Shown: positions 44,131-55,232, counted from the stretch's first letter. The stretch: DNA of 64,000 nucleotides from Segatella oris (GCF_900637655.1 NZ_LR134384.1:1054001-1118000); one strand, 5' to 3'. Numbers and translations: made by a program. The notes: generated by a model from the sequence alone, not told the origin.

Positions 44131-47100
44131 ATGAGGCGCTTCTTAAAGTTTATTCTTGTCGTATTGTTGTTGTCATTGAGCCTCGGTTTGCAGGCTTCGC
44201 AACGCTTCTTCAATCTCACTTACGAACAGGTGAAGATTGATTCTGTGTTGCCTCGTTTCGCATATAGCATACCGCTGCATGGCGATTACCGTGATTCAGT
44301 CTATCGGGTGAGCATTGTTTATCCTGAATTTGTGGATATGTCACAGCGTAATATCGAGCATTACAACCGTCTTTCCGGTGCAGCCTTACCTGCGATGCCA
44401 CCCGTTCAGCAGTTCATTGCCATGAACAGACGGCGTCCCGAACTTGTAGTTTCGTTCCTTCCATTCGTATATCGCGACGGTCGTTACCGCATTTTGGCCA
44501 GTTTCATGCTGAAAGTGGAGTCGTTTGCTGTGGCGAAAGCCAAGGCTTACAGTCATCTTCCTGCCACGCGAAGTAATCCTTCCGACCGTTATGCTAAGCA
44601 GTCGGTATTAGCCAATGGGCGTTGGGTGAAGATACGTGTGCCGTCATCCGGTGTCTATCAACTCACCGAAACACTCGTTCGAAAGGCCGGTTTCACAGAT
44701 ATTAATAAGGTACATGTCTATGGGTATGGGGGCAATTTGCAGCATGAAGTGCTGACAGAAGCCGACCTTGTCAAAGGAGATGACCTGCATGAAGTGGCCC
44801 AGTGCGTAGTTGATGGCAGGCATCTTTTCTATGCACGAGGGCCTGTTTCGTGGGAAAGTAAATATTCTGTACGACGTATCCGCAATCCTTATTCAGACTA
44901 TGGTTACTATTTTCTGACAGAGACCGAGGTCACTTCATCCCCTGTGGACACGACATCTTTCCTGAAAACTTTCTATGCGTCGGCCGATGATTACCATTCC
45001 CTTTATGAGCGTGACGGCTTTGCCTGGTATCAAGGTGGACGCAATCTGTTTGATCCCGAGCCTATTGCTGTGGGACAAAGCAAGTCGATTCAGCTCAGGA
45101 AACCTCGTGCAACAGACAGTGGAAGAATTTGTGTTGCCGTGAGTGCAGGCTCAAACAGCGAAGTAGAAGTCTACATGGGTGATCGCCAACTCGGTCGGTT
45201 ACCAATCCGATTGCTTGAATATGACAAGGGAAACGAACGCCGTGCTGTCTATCCGTTTGTCTCTACCGATGAGTTGAAGCCCTTGGAAATCAAAGTCGTT
45301 TCAGGTGGCCCTGTGCGGTTGGATTATGTGTCAATCACTTGGGACGGTGCGGTTCCTGCCCCCATTTTCAAGTCAAACGACTTCGCCGTTCCTGAGTTGG
45401 TAGGTGTTGTCGGCAATCAGAACAGACATGCAGATGCGCAGGCAGACATGGTCATCATCGTGCCTTCGTCGGGTAAACTTACTGCACAGGCAATGCGGTT
45501 AAAGGAATTTCATGAGAAAAAAGACGGGCTTCGCGTCAACATAGTGCCTGCTGATGAGCTTTATAATGAGTTTTCAAGCGGTACGCCCGATGCCAATGCG
45601 TATCGTCGTTACCTGAAGATGCTCTACGATCGGGCGGCATCTGCCGATGATGCTCCACGCTATCTGTTGCTCTTCGGCGACGGAGTTTGGGACAATCGCA
45701 TGCTGACCAATGAAACGAAAGGACTCAATCCTGATGATTATCTGTTGTGTTATGAGAGTGAAAACTCATTTAATCAGGTTGAATGTTATGTAGATGATAA
45801 CTTCTTTGGGCTGTTGGATGACGGTGAAGGAGGCGACTTGCAAGCACGCGATCTGCCTGATGTTGCCGTGGGACGCTTTCCTGTTTCAACGGCTGATGAA
45901 GCCAAGATAATGGTCGACAAGACGATAAGTTATGCCACAAATGCAAACGCCGGAGCTTGGCAGAACACGTTAGTGTTCATGGGAGACGACGGCAATAACA
46001 ATCTACATATGGATGATGCGAACACTGCAGCAGATGAAATGGCATCGCAACATCAAGGATATGTGGTCAGGAAAATTATGTGGGATGCCTATAAGAGAGA
46101 GACTTCTGCAACGGGAAACAGCTTTCCTGACGTGCGTAAAGCTATCTTGCAACAGCAGGCCCGCGGTGCACTTGTGATGGATTATGCAGGTCATGGCTCT
46201 GAAATTCAGATTTCCCATGAGGGCGTTTTGCGTATCAATGACTTCGCATCTTTTACAAACAGCAACCTGCCTTTATGGATAACAGCCTCTTGTGACATTA
46301 TGCCTTTCGACGGAACTGCCGCAACTATCGGTGAAACTGCATTGCTGAATCCACGCGGTGGGGCTGTAGCTTTCTTCGGAACTGCACGTACCGTGTATGC
46401 CATATACAACAAACCGATGAACATGGCCTATCTGAAATATGTGCTTGGAACGACAAACGGACAGGCAACTACAATCGGAGAGGCGTCGCGTTTGGCACAG
46501 GTGGAAATGATAACTACGGGACAAGACCTCACGAGTAATAAGCTTCAGTATGCCCTTTTGGGTGACCCTGCACTCAGATTGCACCAACCTAAACCGCAGG
46601 CGGTGGTCGATTCGATCAATGGAATAGCCATAGGAACTACGCCGTTACCCGTCATCAAGGCTGGCGGAACCGTTCGTATTGCGGGACATATAAACAGTGA
46701 CAAGCCTTTCAATGGCGTAGCAACGATGACCGTTCGTGACTCGCGTGAGCTCGTCACTTGCAGGCTGAACGATAATACCGAGGCCGAGAATGCATTCCAA
46801 TATTACGACCGTCCGACAACCATCTTCACGGGATCAGACAGTGTGAAGGCCGGAAAATTCAGCTTTTCCTTTGCTGTTCCCCGCGATATTAACTACAGTA
46901 ATGGCAATGGTCTCATTAATGTTTATGCCGTTAATGACGACCATGATCATATCGTTCATGGTTCTTGCGATCGCTTTTTAGTAGGAGGCAGTGCCGAATT
47001 GACCAATGATTCCATTGGCCCTTCAATCTACTGTTACCTCAATTCGCCCTCATTTGAGAACGGAGGACGCGTGAACAGCACGCCTTATTTCGTGGCCCGA

Positions 47101-47673
47101 CTGACCGATAAGGACGGAATTAACGTTTCGGGAAGTGGTATCGGCCATAATCTTGAACTCATCATCGACGGCGATATGAATAAAACTTACGTGCTGAATG
47201 ATAACTTTCAGTATGAATTTGGCAGCTATACAAGTGGCTCCACCTATTATAACATCCCGCCACTTGCACCCGGTAAGCACCGTTTACAGTTCAAGGCATG
47301 GGACATTTTGAATAATTCTTCAACCACATGGCTTGACTTTGAGATAGCAAAAGGCTTGCGCCCGAACCTCTTCAGCGTAGACGTTTCACAGAATCCTGCC
47401 CGAACAGGCACGCGCTTTATCATCAACCACGACCGTGTGGGCAGCAAAATGGACGTGGAACTTGAGGTTTTCGATACCTCAGGACGCCTGCTTTGGCGGC
47501 ATAAGGAGCAGGGAGTTCCCACCTCAAATGCCTATACTGTCGACTGGAATCTGCGTACTGACGGGGGCAGTCAATTGCAGACAGGCATCTATCTCTATCG
47601 GGCAAAGATTGCATGTGAGGGCAGTGAGCAGGCAAGTAAGGCGCAGAAACTTATTGTCGTGGGCAATAAATAA
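44131..47673 (+). CDS. porU: Type IX secretion system sortase PorU
   Basis: A 1180-residue surface cysteine peptidase (C25/gingipain-type) that removes the C-terminal signal of T9SS cargo and attaches the cargo to A-LPS. The start at 44131 (MRRFLKFILVVLLLSLSLGL) gives a clean signal peptide. The catalytic pair is His688 in DYAGHGSE and Cys721 in ITASCDIMPF, 33 residues apart as in Porphyromonas gingivalis PorU. The C-terminus has a sorting-type end (DTSGRLLWRH, QTGIYLYRAKI) resembling a T9SS C-terminal domain. It is followed by porV, its outer-membrane partner. Confidence 0.95.
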   Translation: MRRFLKFILVVLLLSLSLGLQASQRFFNLTYEQVKIDSVLPRFAYSIPLHGDYRDSVYRVSIVYPEFVDMSQRNIEHYNRLSGAALPAMPPVQQFIAMNRRRPELVVSFLPFVYRDGRYRILASFMLKVESFAVAKAKAYSHLPATRSNPSDRYAKQSVLANGRWVKIRVPSSGVYQLTETLVRKAGFTDINKVHVYGYGGNLQHEVLTEADLVKGDDLHEVAQCVVDGRHLFYARGPVSWESKYSVRRIRNPYSDYGYYFLTETEVTSSPVDTTSFLKTFYASADDYHSLYERDGFAWYQGGRNLFDPEPIAVGQSKSIQLRKPRATDSGRICVAVSAGSNSEVEVYMGDRQLGRLPIRLLEYDKGNERRAVYPFVSTDELKPLEIKVVSGGPVRLDYVSITWDGAVPAPIFKSNDFAVPELVGVVGNQNRHADAQADMVIIVPSSGKLTAQAMRLKEFHEKKDGLRVNIVPADELYNEFSSGTPDANAYRRYLKMLYDRAASADDAPRYLLLFGDGVWDNRMLTNETKGLNPDDYLLCYESENSFNQVECYVDDNFFGLLDDGEGGDLQARDLPDVAVGRFPVSTADEAKIMVDKTISYATNANAGAWQNTLVFMGDDGNNNLHMDDANTAADEMASQHQGYVVRKIMWDAYKRETSATGNSFPDVRKAILQQQARGALVMDYAGHGSEIQISHEGVLRINDFASFTNSNLPLWITASCDIMPFDGTAATIGETALLNPRGGAVAFFGTARTVYAIYNKPMNMAYLKYVLGTTNGQATTIGEASRLAQVEMITTGQDLTSNKLQYALLGDPALRLHQPKPQAVVDSINGIAIGTTPLPVIKAGGTVRIAGHINSDKPFNGVATMTVRDSRELVTCRLNDNTEAENAFQYYDRPTTIFTGSDSVKAGKFSFSFAVPRDINYSNGNGLINVYAVNDDHDHIVHGSCDRFLVGGSAELTNDSIGPSIYCYLNSPSFENGGRVNSTPYFVARLTDKDGINVSGSGIGHNLELIIDGDMNKTYVLNDNFQYEFGSYTSGSTYYNIPPLAPGKHRLQFKAWDILNNSSTTWLDFEIAKGLRPNLFSVDVSQNPARTGTRFIINHDRVGSKMDVELEVFDTSGRLLWRHKEQGVPTSNAYTVDWNLRTDGGSQLQTGIYLYRAKIACEGSEQASKAQKLIVVGNK

Positions 47674-47719
47674 CCGCAGCTGGCGTTTATCAATCATATA
47701 AAAAACAGAAAAAAACAAG

Positions 47720-48892
47720 ATGAAAAGATTGACTTTGGTTCTCTCACTGATGCTGCTGATGACGCTTTCAGCATCTGCACAGCTGAAGAAAACCGACATA
47801 TTCAACCCCGTTTATACGGCCGTTACCTCACAAACTATTGCTCCTGATGCCCGCGCAGCAGGTATGGGTGACGTCGGAGTTGCTACAGATCCCGATGTGA
47901 ATTCACAGTACTGGAACCCTGCAAAATATCCTTTTACGATCAGTAGAGCCGGCGTTTCGCTCAATTATACGCCTTGGTTGCGCCAGTTAGTCAATGATAT
48001 GTATCTCGCAAATCTTGTCGGTTACTATCGCATCGGAGACTTCAGTGCGGTCTCAACTTCCCTCCGTTACTTCAACATGGGCGAGGTTACAATGAAAGAG
48101 TCGATTGGAGGAAGCAATGGAATGACCATTAATCCCTATGAAATGTCATTCGATGTAGCTTACTCTTTGTTGCTTAGTGAGAAGTTTTCTATTGCAGCTG
48201 GCCTGCGTTGGATATACTCCGACCTCACTTACGACTATTCTTCGGAGACCACACCCGGTAGTGCTTTCGCTGCAGATATAGCCGCTTACTATCAGAACTA
48301 CATTAATATCGGTCAGCGAGAGTGCCAACTTGGTATCGGTTTGAATATCTCAAACATTGGTAGCAAGATTAATTTCGGCAGCGATACCAATAGCGAATTC
48401 ATCCCGACAAATATGCGTCTGGGTGCTTCTTTGATGATACCTGTCGACGAATATAACCGCTTCTCTATTGCTGCCGACGCCAACAAGCTGCTTGTTCCCA
48501 CGCGTCCTATCCAGGGAGAGAACGAATCTCAGGTGGATTATGATGCGCGATTGCAGAAAGATTACTATGATGTTTCGAGCATTGCAGGCATTTTCAAGAG
48601 TTTCGGCGATGCTCCTGGAGGATTTAAAGAAGAGCTTCAAGAGGTGAGTTGGAGCCTTGGTGGCGAATACACCTATAATGATAAGTTTTCTCTTCGCGCC
48701 GGTTATCACCACGAAAGTGAAACGAAAGGCAACCGAAAATACTTCACAGTAGGTGCCGGTTTCAAGATGAGTGCTTTCTCTCTTGATGCCGGTTATGTCA
48801 TTGCAACGGCTAAAAGTAATCCGCTTGACCAGACACTTCGTTTCACCTTGACCTTTGATATGGACGGTATCAAAGACCTTTTCAAGAAGTAA
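47720..48892 (+). CDS. porV: Type IX secretion outer-membrane protein PorV
   Basis: A 390-residue FadL-like barrel (signal peptide about 1-20, ending SASAQ) with the conserved SQTIAPDARAAGMGDVGVAT and NSQYWNPAKYPF segments. PorV collects cargo from the translocon and hands it to PorU. The gene follows porU by 46 bp, the normal order. The end reads LRFTLTFDMDGIKDLFKK. Confidence 0.95.
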   Translation: MKRLTLVLSLMLLMTLSASAQLKKTDIFNPVYTAVTSQTIAPDARAAGMGDVGVATDPDVNSQYWNPAKYPFTISRAGVSLNYTPWLRQLVNDMYLANLVGYYRIGDFSAVSTSLRYFNMGEVTMKESIGGSNGMTINPYEMSFDVAYSLLLSEKFSIAAGLRWIYSDLTYDYSSETTPGSAFAADIAAYYQNYINIGQRECQLGIGLNISNIGSKINFGSDTNSEFIPTNMRLGASLMIPVDEYNRFSIAADANKLLVPTRPIQGENESQVDYDARLQKDYYDVSSIAGIFKSFGDAPGGFKEELQEVSWSLGGEYTYNDKFSLRAGYHHESETKGNRKYFTVGAGFKMSAFSLDAGYVIATAKSNPLDQTLRFTLTFDMDGIKDLFKK

Positions 48893-48942
48893 GAAGCTGA
48901 TTTCAATCACTTCATTTCCTAAATAACATTGATTTAATAAGA

Positions 48943-49416
48943 ATGATTCGAGTAGGCATGGGCTTTGATGTCCACAAACTTGTTGAGGGCCGTGACCTTT
49001 GGTTGGGAGGCATAAAGATTGACCATTCCATGGGACTTCTGGGGCATAGTGATGCCGATGTGCTCCTGCATGCCGTCAGTGATGCCCTTCTTGGCGCTGC
49101 AAACATGCGCGATATTGGTTTTCATTTCCCCGACACGAGTGACAAAACGCTCAACATGGACAGTAAGATTATCTTGAAACGTGTTGTCGAACTGATAGGC
49201 GAAAAGGGGTATCGTGTGGGAAATATTGATGCTACAATCTGTGCCGAACGCCCCAAAATCAATCCTCATGTGCCCGCAATGAAATCCTGTATGGCCAAGG
49301 TTATGGGCATTGATGAAGACCAAATCTCTATCAAAGCCACGACAACAGAGAAGCTCGGATTTACCGGACGGGAGGAAGGAATGTCGGCTTATGCGGTGTG
49401 TTTGATTGAGAAATAG
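48943..49416 (+). CDS. ispF: 2-C-methyl-D-erythritol 2,4-cyclodiphosphate synthase
   Basis: A 157-residue IspF of the MEP isoprenoid pathway. Metal ligands Asp9 and His11 are in GMGFDVHKL, and HSDADVLLHAVSDALLGAA and DIGFHFPDT are present; the C-terminus has KATTTEKLGFTGREEG. The product feeds isopentenyl diphosphate, the substrate of uppS at 1850. It lies 50 bp after porV. Confidence 0.97.
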   Translation: MIRVGMGFDVHKLVEGRDLWLGGIKIDHSMGLLGHSDADVLLHAVSDALLGAANMRDIGFHFPDTSDKTLNMDSKIILKRVVELIGEKGYRVGNIDATICAERPKINPHVPAMKSCMAKVMGIDEDQISIKATTTEKLGFTGREEGMSAYAVCLIEK

Positions 49417-49466
49417 AGGGCAGCAACCGTTTCTTTTTCGTAAATTTACAGGCAAAATCGTCAGAA

Positions 49467-50909
49467 ATGAAAAGGATATTCGGCATCTTCAAGGTAAAGA
49501 AAGAAGAGCGGTGGCTGGCTTTTGCCATGCTCATCTATGCCATTGTGCTCAATGGTTTTGTGGTTTATAAGTACTTTGACAGGTTCTCTCAGATTGCAAC
49601 CGACTATCATAAACTCTTCGTCCGCACGTTTCATATCTCGGGGTTCGACCCATTAAGCTATGAAATTGTATCCGAGTGGGGCACTGTCTACAATATTTAT
49701 CGCCACCCTCTGCTGGCGTTTTTCATGTTTATTCCTAATCAGATCAACCAAGGTCTGATGCAACTCACAGGACTGAACTGTGCACAAATCGTCGTAGCTG
49801 CCCTGTTGATATTCTGTTGTTTCTACAGTTTCCTTTTTCTTTATCGCATTCTTCGTGAGGTCATCGAACTGAAACCATTTGACAGTTCATTGCTTTCGCT
49901 GCTGTTTTTCAGCTTTGCCTATGTGATGGTTTCTGTCAGTGTGCCCGATCATTTTGCACTGTCGATGTTCATGTTGCTGTTGACTCTCTATGTCGCCGGC
50001 AAGAAAATAAAACGCAAGATGATGTTCACGAAATGGCAGACGGTGCTGTTTTTCATCCTCACGGCAGGCATATCGCTCAACAACGGCATCAAGATATTCC
50101 TCGCCAACTGCTTTGTGAACGGTCGCCGTTTCTGGCGTCCGGCCAATCTTCTGCTGGCAATACTCCTGCCTTCGGCTATGCTTTGGGAACTCGCCCGACT
50201 TGAATGGAACCATTATGAACGCCCTGGTTTTGAGGCGAGAGAGCATGCTAAGGCCGTTAAAGTGGCTGAAGAACATGCCCAACTTGCCCGCGCTTTTCGC
50301 GATACTACACGGCTGAAAGACTCTGTGGAGATTGAAAAGAGCATTCAACTGCTGATAAAACAGAAGGCAAGAGAGAAGTATATTGCCGACCATAAGCAGC
50401 CTTGGAACCAGCATACAGGCAAACCTATTGCCAAGGGTGAGTTCAGTCAGTGGACTGATATCACGACTCCGCGCGTGCCAAGTATTGTTGAAAACCTCTT
50501 CGGTGAAACCATTCAGTTGCATCAAGACCACCTTCTGCAAGACACACTTCGCGCCCGTCCGCTCATCGTCAACTATCGGTTTGCCGTCAACTACATAGTT
50601 GAAGCCCTTGTCGTACTGCTCTTTTTAGGCGGAATATGGTGTGGTCGGCGTGCGCGTCTGATGTGGCTTGCCCTGTCGTTCTGGGCATTCGACATGCTGA
50701 TTCATGTGGTGCTTGGCTTCGGTCTCAATGAAGTTTACATCATGGGTGCCCATTGGTTGTGTGTACTCCCCATTGTCATGGCCTATCTTTTCAAGACACT
50801 TCAGCGCCATGATGCAGCACTTTATGTGGTGCGGGCAGTCACCTTGGCCCTCACCGTCTTCCTTTTTGCATGGAATTTCGTGCTCTATTGCGGATATTTA
50901 TTGGCGTAG
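49467..50909 (+). CDS. DUF6080 polytopic membrane protein
   Basis: A 480-residue membrane protein with roughly ten hydrophobic segments, a long charged middle region (about 240-360, KAVKVAEEHAQLARAFRDTT) and a return to membrane helices near the end (IVEALVVLLFLGGIWCG). It matches my memory of DUF6080, a Bacteroidetes family with a glycosyltransferase-like (GT-C) membrane layout. The function is unknown. It starts 50 bp after ispF and is probably in the same operon. Confidence 0.75.
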   Translation: MKRIFGIFKVKKEERWLAFAMLIYAIVLNGFVVYKYFDRFSQIATDYHKLFVRTFHISGFDPLSYEIVSEWGTVYNIYRHPLLAFFMFIPNQINQGLMQLTGLNCAQIVVAALLIFCCFYSFLFLYRILREVIELKPFDSSLLSLLFFSFAYVMVSVSVPDHFALSMFMLLLTLYVAGKKIKRKMMFTKWQTVLFFILTAGISLNNGIKIFLANCFVNGRRFWRPANLLLAILLPSAMLWELARLEWNHYERPGFEAREHAKAVKVAEEHAQLARAFRDTTRLKDSVEIEKSIQLLIKQKAREKYIADHKQPWNQHTGKPIAKGEFSQWTDITTPRVPSIVENLFGETIQLHQDHLLQDTLRARPLIVNYRFAVNYIVEALVVLLFLGGIWCGRRARLMWLALSFWAFDMLIHVVLGFGLNEVYIMGAHWLCVLPIVMAYLFKTLQRHDAALYVVRAVTLALTVFLFAWNFVLYCGYLLA

Positions 50910-51035
50910 AAAGAAGGAAATTTCATAATGTTGAGTGTTTAATGTGTAATGTTGAATTATATTAATGCATAACTGATAATGTATAATTCATTATTCATCA
51001 TGCATCATTATGAGGTGATTAATCCTATAATCTCT

Positions 51036-51740
51036 TGTAAATTAGTTCTCCTCCTCCTTTGAGGAGAGGTTAAAGTTGCAGCTCTTTTTGTTGTTAACCA
51101 ATGGGTTGCTATGGCTTGGAAAGCCATAGCACAATGATGATTTTCCTTGCAAGTTCGGGCTCCCCTCCCTTGAGGCGAGGTTAAAGTTGCAGCTCTTTTT
51201 GTTGTTAACCAATGGGTTGCTATGGCTTGGAAAGCCATAGCACAATGATGATTTCCCTTGCAAGTTAGTTCCCCCCCTCCCTTGAGGCGAGGTTAAAGTT
51301 GCAGCTCTTTTTGTTGTTAACCAATGGGTTGCTATGGCTTGGAAAGCCATAGCACAATGATGATTTTCCTTGCAAGTTCGGGCTCCCCTCCCTTGAGGCG
51401 AGGTTAAAGTTGCAGCTCTCTTTGTTGTTAACCAATGGGTTGCTATAGCTTGGAAAGCCATAGCACAATGATGATTTTCCTTGCAAGTTCGGGCTCCCCT
51501 CCCTTGAGGCGAGGTTAAAGTGGCAGTTCTTTTGTTGTTAACCAATGGGTTGCTATGGCTTTCCAAGCCATAGCACAATGATGATTTTCCTTGCAAGTTA
51601 GCTCCCCCCTCCCTTGAGGAGAGGTTAAAATGGTAGCTCTTTTTGTTGTTAACCAATGGGTTGCTATGGCTTGGAAAGCCATAGCACAATGATGATTTTC
51701 CTTGCAAGTTAGCTCCCCCCCTCCCTTGGGGAGGGGATGG
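51036..51740. repeat. Tandem array of six ~111-bp units
   Basis: GAGGTTAAA recurs with spacings of 111, 112, 111, 111 and 110 bp (T of the TTAAA at 51070, 51181, 51293, 51404, 51515, 51625). Each unit has GTTGTTAACCAATGGGTTGC, a hairpin GCTATGGCTT-loop-AAGCCATAGC, ACAATGATGATTTTCC and a C-rich end CTCCCCTCCCTTGAGG. The loop is GGA in five units and TCC in unit five. The array opens one long minus-strand frame because 111 is divisible by three. It is non-coding. The 126 bp before the array are AT-rich. Confidence 0.9.
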
Positions 51741-51764
51741 GGGTAGGTATTAAATATTCTTTTA

Positions 51765-52153
51765 CAAAACCCTTCTGAAAACTCCCCCTGTTTCAAATTA
51801 TAATCCTCTTGGACGCAAATACGCGAGTTTTGAGGCTTTTTTCTAATCGCTTGATAATCAGTATTGTAGTGCCTTTTAAGGCAGATTGCATGCTGAAAAG
51901 ATATAGATGCGGATGTGTTTTGCGTCATGTTAGGCGCTCATTTGACGCAAAACGCGCGATGCTTTGAGGCATAATGCGCGGTGATTTGGTGCACCTTGCC
52001 ATGTAAAGTGACGCATATATTGCAAGATGATATGGCTTATTTTGTGTTGCTTTTTGCTGAAAATGGCCTCGGATAGTCACGAAAAACGGCTTTTTATTTT
52101 CTATTTGGTCAATTCGCGAAGGGGGTAAAAACGCGACATAAACTTTACAAAAT
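51765..52153 (-). repeat. Dispersed intergenic repeat, full-length copy, reversed
   Basis: Read on the minus strand it begins CATTTTGTAAAGTTTATGTC, continues GACCAAATAGAAAATAAA and GCCGTTTTTCGTG, and ends AAAACTCGCGTATTTGCG, TTTTCAGAAG, TTTTGTAAAAGAA, matching the copies at 28551 and 34817. It is 389 bp and lies next to the 111-bp array in the gap between the DUF6080 and ABC transporter genes. Confidence 0.6.
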
Positions 52154-52236
52154 GGGATGTAAAGTGCATGCCGGTTATGTCTTAAACCGCTATCTCCGAT
52201 TGCTCGAAAAGGGAGAATAGGAGGCGAAAGTACAGC

Positions 52237-52896
52237 TTATTCTGCTCCCCAAATCTCGCCGTCTTTCATGTGAATTGTGCGGTCTGTGATGGCTGCAAGC
52301 CCCTCATCGTGGGTCACAATGACGAAAGTCTGTCCGAATTTATCGCGTAAGTCGAAGAAAAGTTGATGCAGTTCAGCCTTGTTTTTGCTGTCAAGACTGC
52401 CCGAAGGTTCGTCTGCAAGAATCACAGCGGGCTTGTTGACGAGGGCTCGGGCAACGGCAACGCGCTGCTTTTCTCCCCCTGAAAGCTCGGCAGGTTTATG
52501 GTGGGCGCGGTCTGAAAGGCCCATGAAAGCAAGCAGTTCCAAGGCCCGTTGTTTGGCTTCGCTGTTGCTCTTGCCTGCGATATAGGCTGGAATCATGATG
52601 TTTTCTAAGGCAGTGAATTCGGGCAGAAGCTGGTGGAACTGAAACACGAAGCCTATATGTTGGTTGCGAAAGTCGCTGAGTTTGCGCGTTGAAAGACTGC
52701 TCACGTCGATGCCGTCGATGCAAATGGTGCCTGCATCGGGCTTGTCAAGCGTCCCGATGATCTGCAAGAGCGTGGTCTTTCCGGCTCCCGATGGGCCTAC
52801 GATGCTGACTACTTCGCCTTTGTTGATGTGCAGATCAATGCCTTTGAGCACTTGAAGACTGCCGAAACTCTTCGTTATATTCTTGATGTCAATCAT
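52237..52896 (-). CDS. ABC transporter ATP-binding protein, LolD/MacB type
   Basis: A 219-residue ATPase with Walker A GPSGAGKT (residues 34-41), signature [15 protein letters not shown], Walker [10 protein letters not shown] and the H-loop VIVTHDEGL. The form closely resembles LolD, which powers release of lipoproteins from the inner membrane, but MacB-like export is possible. The permease is not adjacent: the neighbour is a cation antiporter 14 bp upstream, so the partner is encoded elsewhere, as is common for LolD in Bacteroidales. Confidence 0.88.
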   Translation of the reverse strand: MIDIKNITKSFGSLQVLKGIDLHINKGEVVSIVGPSGAGKTTLLQIIGTLDKPDAGTICIDGIDVSSLSTRKLSDFRNQHIGFVFQFHQLLPEFTALENIMIPAYIAGKSNSEAKQRALELLAFMGLSDRAHHKPAELSGGEKQRVAVARALVNKPAVILADEPSGSLDSKNKAELHQLFFDLRDKFGQTFVIVTHDEGLAAITDRTIHMKDGEIWGAE

Positions 52897-52910
52897 ATCA
52901 ATGATGTGTT

Positions 52911-55040
52911 TTAAGATAACTTTCTGCGCCGTTTGTCAATCCATCTTGCAAGCGACTCCCAGGCACTTCGTTCCTCGGTATGCTGCGACTGAGAGTATGT
53001 CATGACTTCCTGATCGCCGTATTGATCGGGGAAAATGATGAGCAAGTTCTTGCCGTTGAAATATCGTTGGACTTCATCGGGCAGGTATTCCTGTGCATTC
53101 TTGTAGGAAACCGTACCCTTTCGGGCGGTCACAATGACGAGAAGATGGTCGTCGGAGAGGCTGTTTGCCAATTGCGGAAGGGCGTTCCAATGTTCCATGT
53201 TGCTGTAATCGGCACGCACTTGAGGGTGTCGGTTCTTGATATATTCATTCACTAAGGCAAGCGTATCCGTGCGTCCGTGGAACTGAATGCGGCAATCTAA
53301 GTTGCCCGCTACACGCGCCAAGCGCTCCAACCAGCGGTAGAAACCGGGTTCAAATTCGGCCCGTGAAGGTACGGCTACCTGTATTCTGCGGATTGTGTTG
53401 AGGGGTTGATTGAGCCTTGCCATCATGATTTGTTGGTTCAATCCGTTGAATAAACTCTGATGAAACTCGCCCCAAAACTTTGAAGAAACCTCTTTATGAC
53501 TGTGCATTCCAATAAGGATTTCGGTGGCTTGAAACTCTTTGAAAGCATGCTTTATGCCGTTGGCAATGTTGGCTGCCACGCGTGTTTGCGTCTGAATATG
53601 CACGTCGGAGCCGGCACAGTAGCGTGTCACTTGCTCCAATAATCGGTTGCCTTGTTCCATGTTTCGGCGCATGTACTCGTCATCATAAACCACATTGAGG
53701 GCCACAAGTCCGCGCCCTTGCTTGCGGTCTTGCATCAGAATGGCCATGTTCATCAGGTATTCTGCATACTCGGGATACTTCACCGGAACGAGTATTCTCT
53801 CGTCTTTTATCTTTTCTTCTGCTTCTGCCGGCATCTCCTTGTCACGTAAGACGATGTGTTGTGCTGACTGTTCTGTCAGAATGCTTGATATGATGCAGGT
53901 GAATAAAATCATGATAACAACGGCGTTAAGCATCTGTGCACTCACCACCGGAGAGCCGTCGGCAGAGGGCAATCGCATGCCGACCATCACCATGGCAATG
54001 GCACCTGCGGCGTGAGCGGACGTCATTCCAAACATCATGTGGCCTGAACTTATGGGCATTCTGAAGCCCATGCATGCGATATATGCAGCGATAGCTTTGC
54101 CCAAAGTGCCGAAAAGAGTGATGCAGATGACGGCCCAAAGGATGCCACCTCCATTGAAAAGCAATCGCACATTGATGAGCATGCCCACGCCAATGAGGAA
54201 ATATGGAATGAAAACTGCATTGCCGATAAACTCCAATCTGTTCTTCAATGGCGACACGGAAGGGATATATCGGTTCAGGATTAAGCCTGAAAGAAAAGCG
54301 CCGAAAATGCCTTCTAATCCAATGGCTGCACTCAAAGCGGCGCATAGGAAGACTGAAGCCAAGACGAAAATAAACTGCATCACGGCATCACTGTAACGGC
54401 GGAGAAACCACCGTGTGAGTCTTGGAAGCAGGAAGATGACGCCTCCACAGTAGGCGATGAACTTCAAAACGAAGAGCAACCAGAAGCCAATGCTGCCCTC
54501 ACCGCTGTTGGATGCCACGATAGCAGCCAAGAGAATGAGCGAGAAGAGAAGGGCTATCATGCTTGAACCCACGCTCAACGTGACGCTCGGTTTACGCTGC
54601 AGGCCATATCTGCTGACGATAGGATAGGCCACAAGTGTGTTACTTGCCATGATGCAACCTAATAAAAGTGATGCTGTCTTGCCATAGTTGAGCAGACTTA
54701 TGCCCATGAAATAAGTCAGCACTAAAGGCACGGTGAAAGTCAACAACCCGAAAATGAGCAGTTGATTCTTGTTCTTTCGGATGCTCTCCATATCCATTTC
54801 GAGGGCTGCAAGAAACATGATATAGTAGAGACCTACACGTCCGAAGAGTTCAAAAGAGTCGTCTCTGACGAGGATATCCAAGCCATATTCGCCCACAACA
54901 ACGCCTGCCAGAACCATTCCTATGATATGAGGAATGCGCAGTTTTCCCATGATAATCGGTGCAAAAAGGATTATCAGCAACACCACAAAGAATACAAGTG
55001 TGGGGTCTGTGATGGGAAAATACTGGGCGATATGCAACAT
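52911..55040 (-). CDS. CPA2-family cation:proton antiporter with C-terminal regulatory domain
   Basis: A 709-residue protein from the ATG at 55040 ([20 protein letters not shown]). Residues about 1-400 hold 11-13 membrane helices of the Kef/NhaP-type antiporter family ([37 protein letters not shown]). Residues about 420-700 are cytosolic, with universal-stress-protein-like pieces ([38 protein letters not shown]). It probably exchanges Na+ or K+ for protons. A longer frame reaches 55079, but those residues are not conserved. Confidence 0.88.
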   Translation of the reverse strand: MLHIAQYFPITDPTLVFFVVLLIILFAPIIMGKLRIPHIIGMVLAGVVVGEYGLDILVRDDSFELFGRVGLYYIMFLAALEMDMESIRKNKNQLLIFGLLTFTVPLVLTYFMGISLLNYGKTASLLLGCIMASNTLVAYPIVSRYGLQRKPSVTLSVGSSMIALLFSLILLAAIVASNSGEGSIGFWLLFVLKFIAYCGGVIFLLPRLTRWFLRRYSDAVMQFIFVLASVFLCAALSAAIGLEGIFGAFLSGLILNRYIPSVSPLKNRLEFIGNAVFIPYFLIGVGMLINVRLLFNGGGILWAVICITLFGTLGKAIAAYIACMGFRMPISSGHMMFGMTSAHAAGAIAMVMVGMRLPSADGSPVVSAQMLNAVVIMILFTCIISSILTEQSAQHIVLRDKEMPAEAEEKIKDERILVPVKYPEYAEYLMNMAILMQDRKQGRGLVALNVVYDDEYMRRNMEQGNRLLEQVTRYCAGSDVHIQTQTRVAANIANGIKHAFKEFQATEILIGMHSHKEVSSKFWGEFHQSLFNGLNQQIMMARLNQPLNTIRRIQVAVPSRAEFEPGFYRWLERLARVAGNLDCRIQFHGRTDTLALVNEYIKNRHPQVRADYSNMEHWNALPQLANSLSDDHLLVIVTARKGTVSYKNAQEYLPDEVQRYFNGKNLLIIFPDQYGDQEVMTYSQSQHTEERSAWESLARWIDKRRRKLS

Positions 55041-55171
55041 ATTATTGCGCAAAGTTACACAAAAAAACGTGAAACCCAACGTTTGCCGTGGTGTAAAATG
55101 TGATTTGTCGGTTCATGAAAGCTGTTCATTCGCAGCGCGAAATGACTTTTTTGCTTTTTTACCCCTTTACC

Positions 55172-55203
55172 TTTTTGCTTTTCACAAATATGTACTAACT
55201 TTG
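55172..55203 (+). promoter_or_regulatory. Promoter of ilvA
   Basis: TTTTTG (55172-55177) and TAACTTTG (55196-55203) are 18 bp apart, close to the Bacteroidetes consensus. RNA start near 55210 leaves the TTG at 55215 too close, supporting the ATG at 55233 (or 55221). Confidence 0.65.
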
Positions 55204-55232
55204 CAATACAATATTTGTTAATGCACAAAGTC

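Noticed and set aside
51042..51707. A 221-codon minus-strand frame with a 37-residue repeat
   Set aside because: It exists only because the DNA repeat unit is 111 bp; the 110- and 112-bp units shift it, it has no ribosome site, and the unit is a palindromic intergenic repeat.
51036..51740. Possible CRISPR array
   Set aside because: Units are nearly identical over their full 111 bp with no variable spacers, and no cas genes are nearby. The 88-bp array at 42634 is rejected for the same reason.
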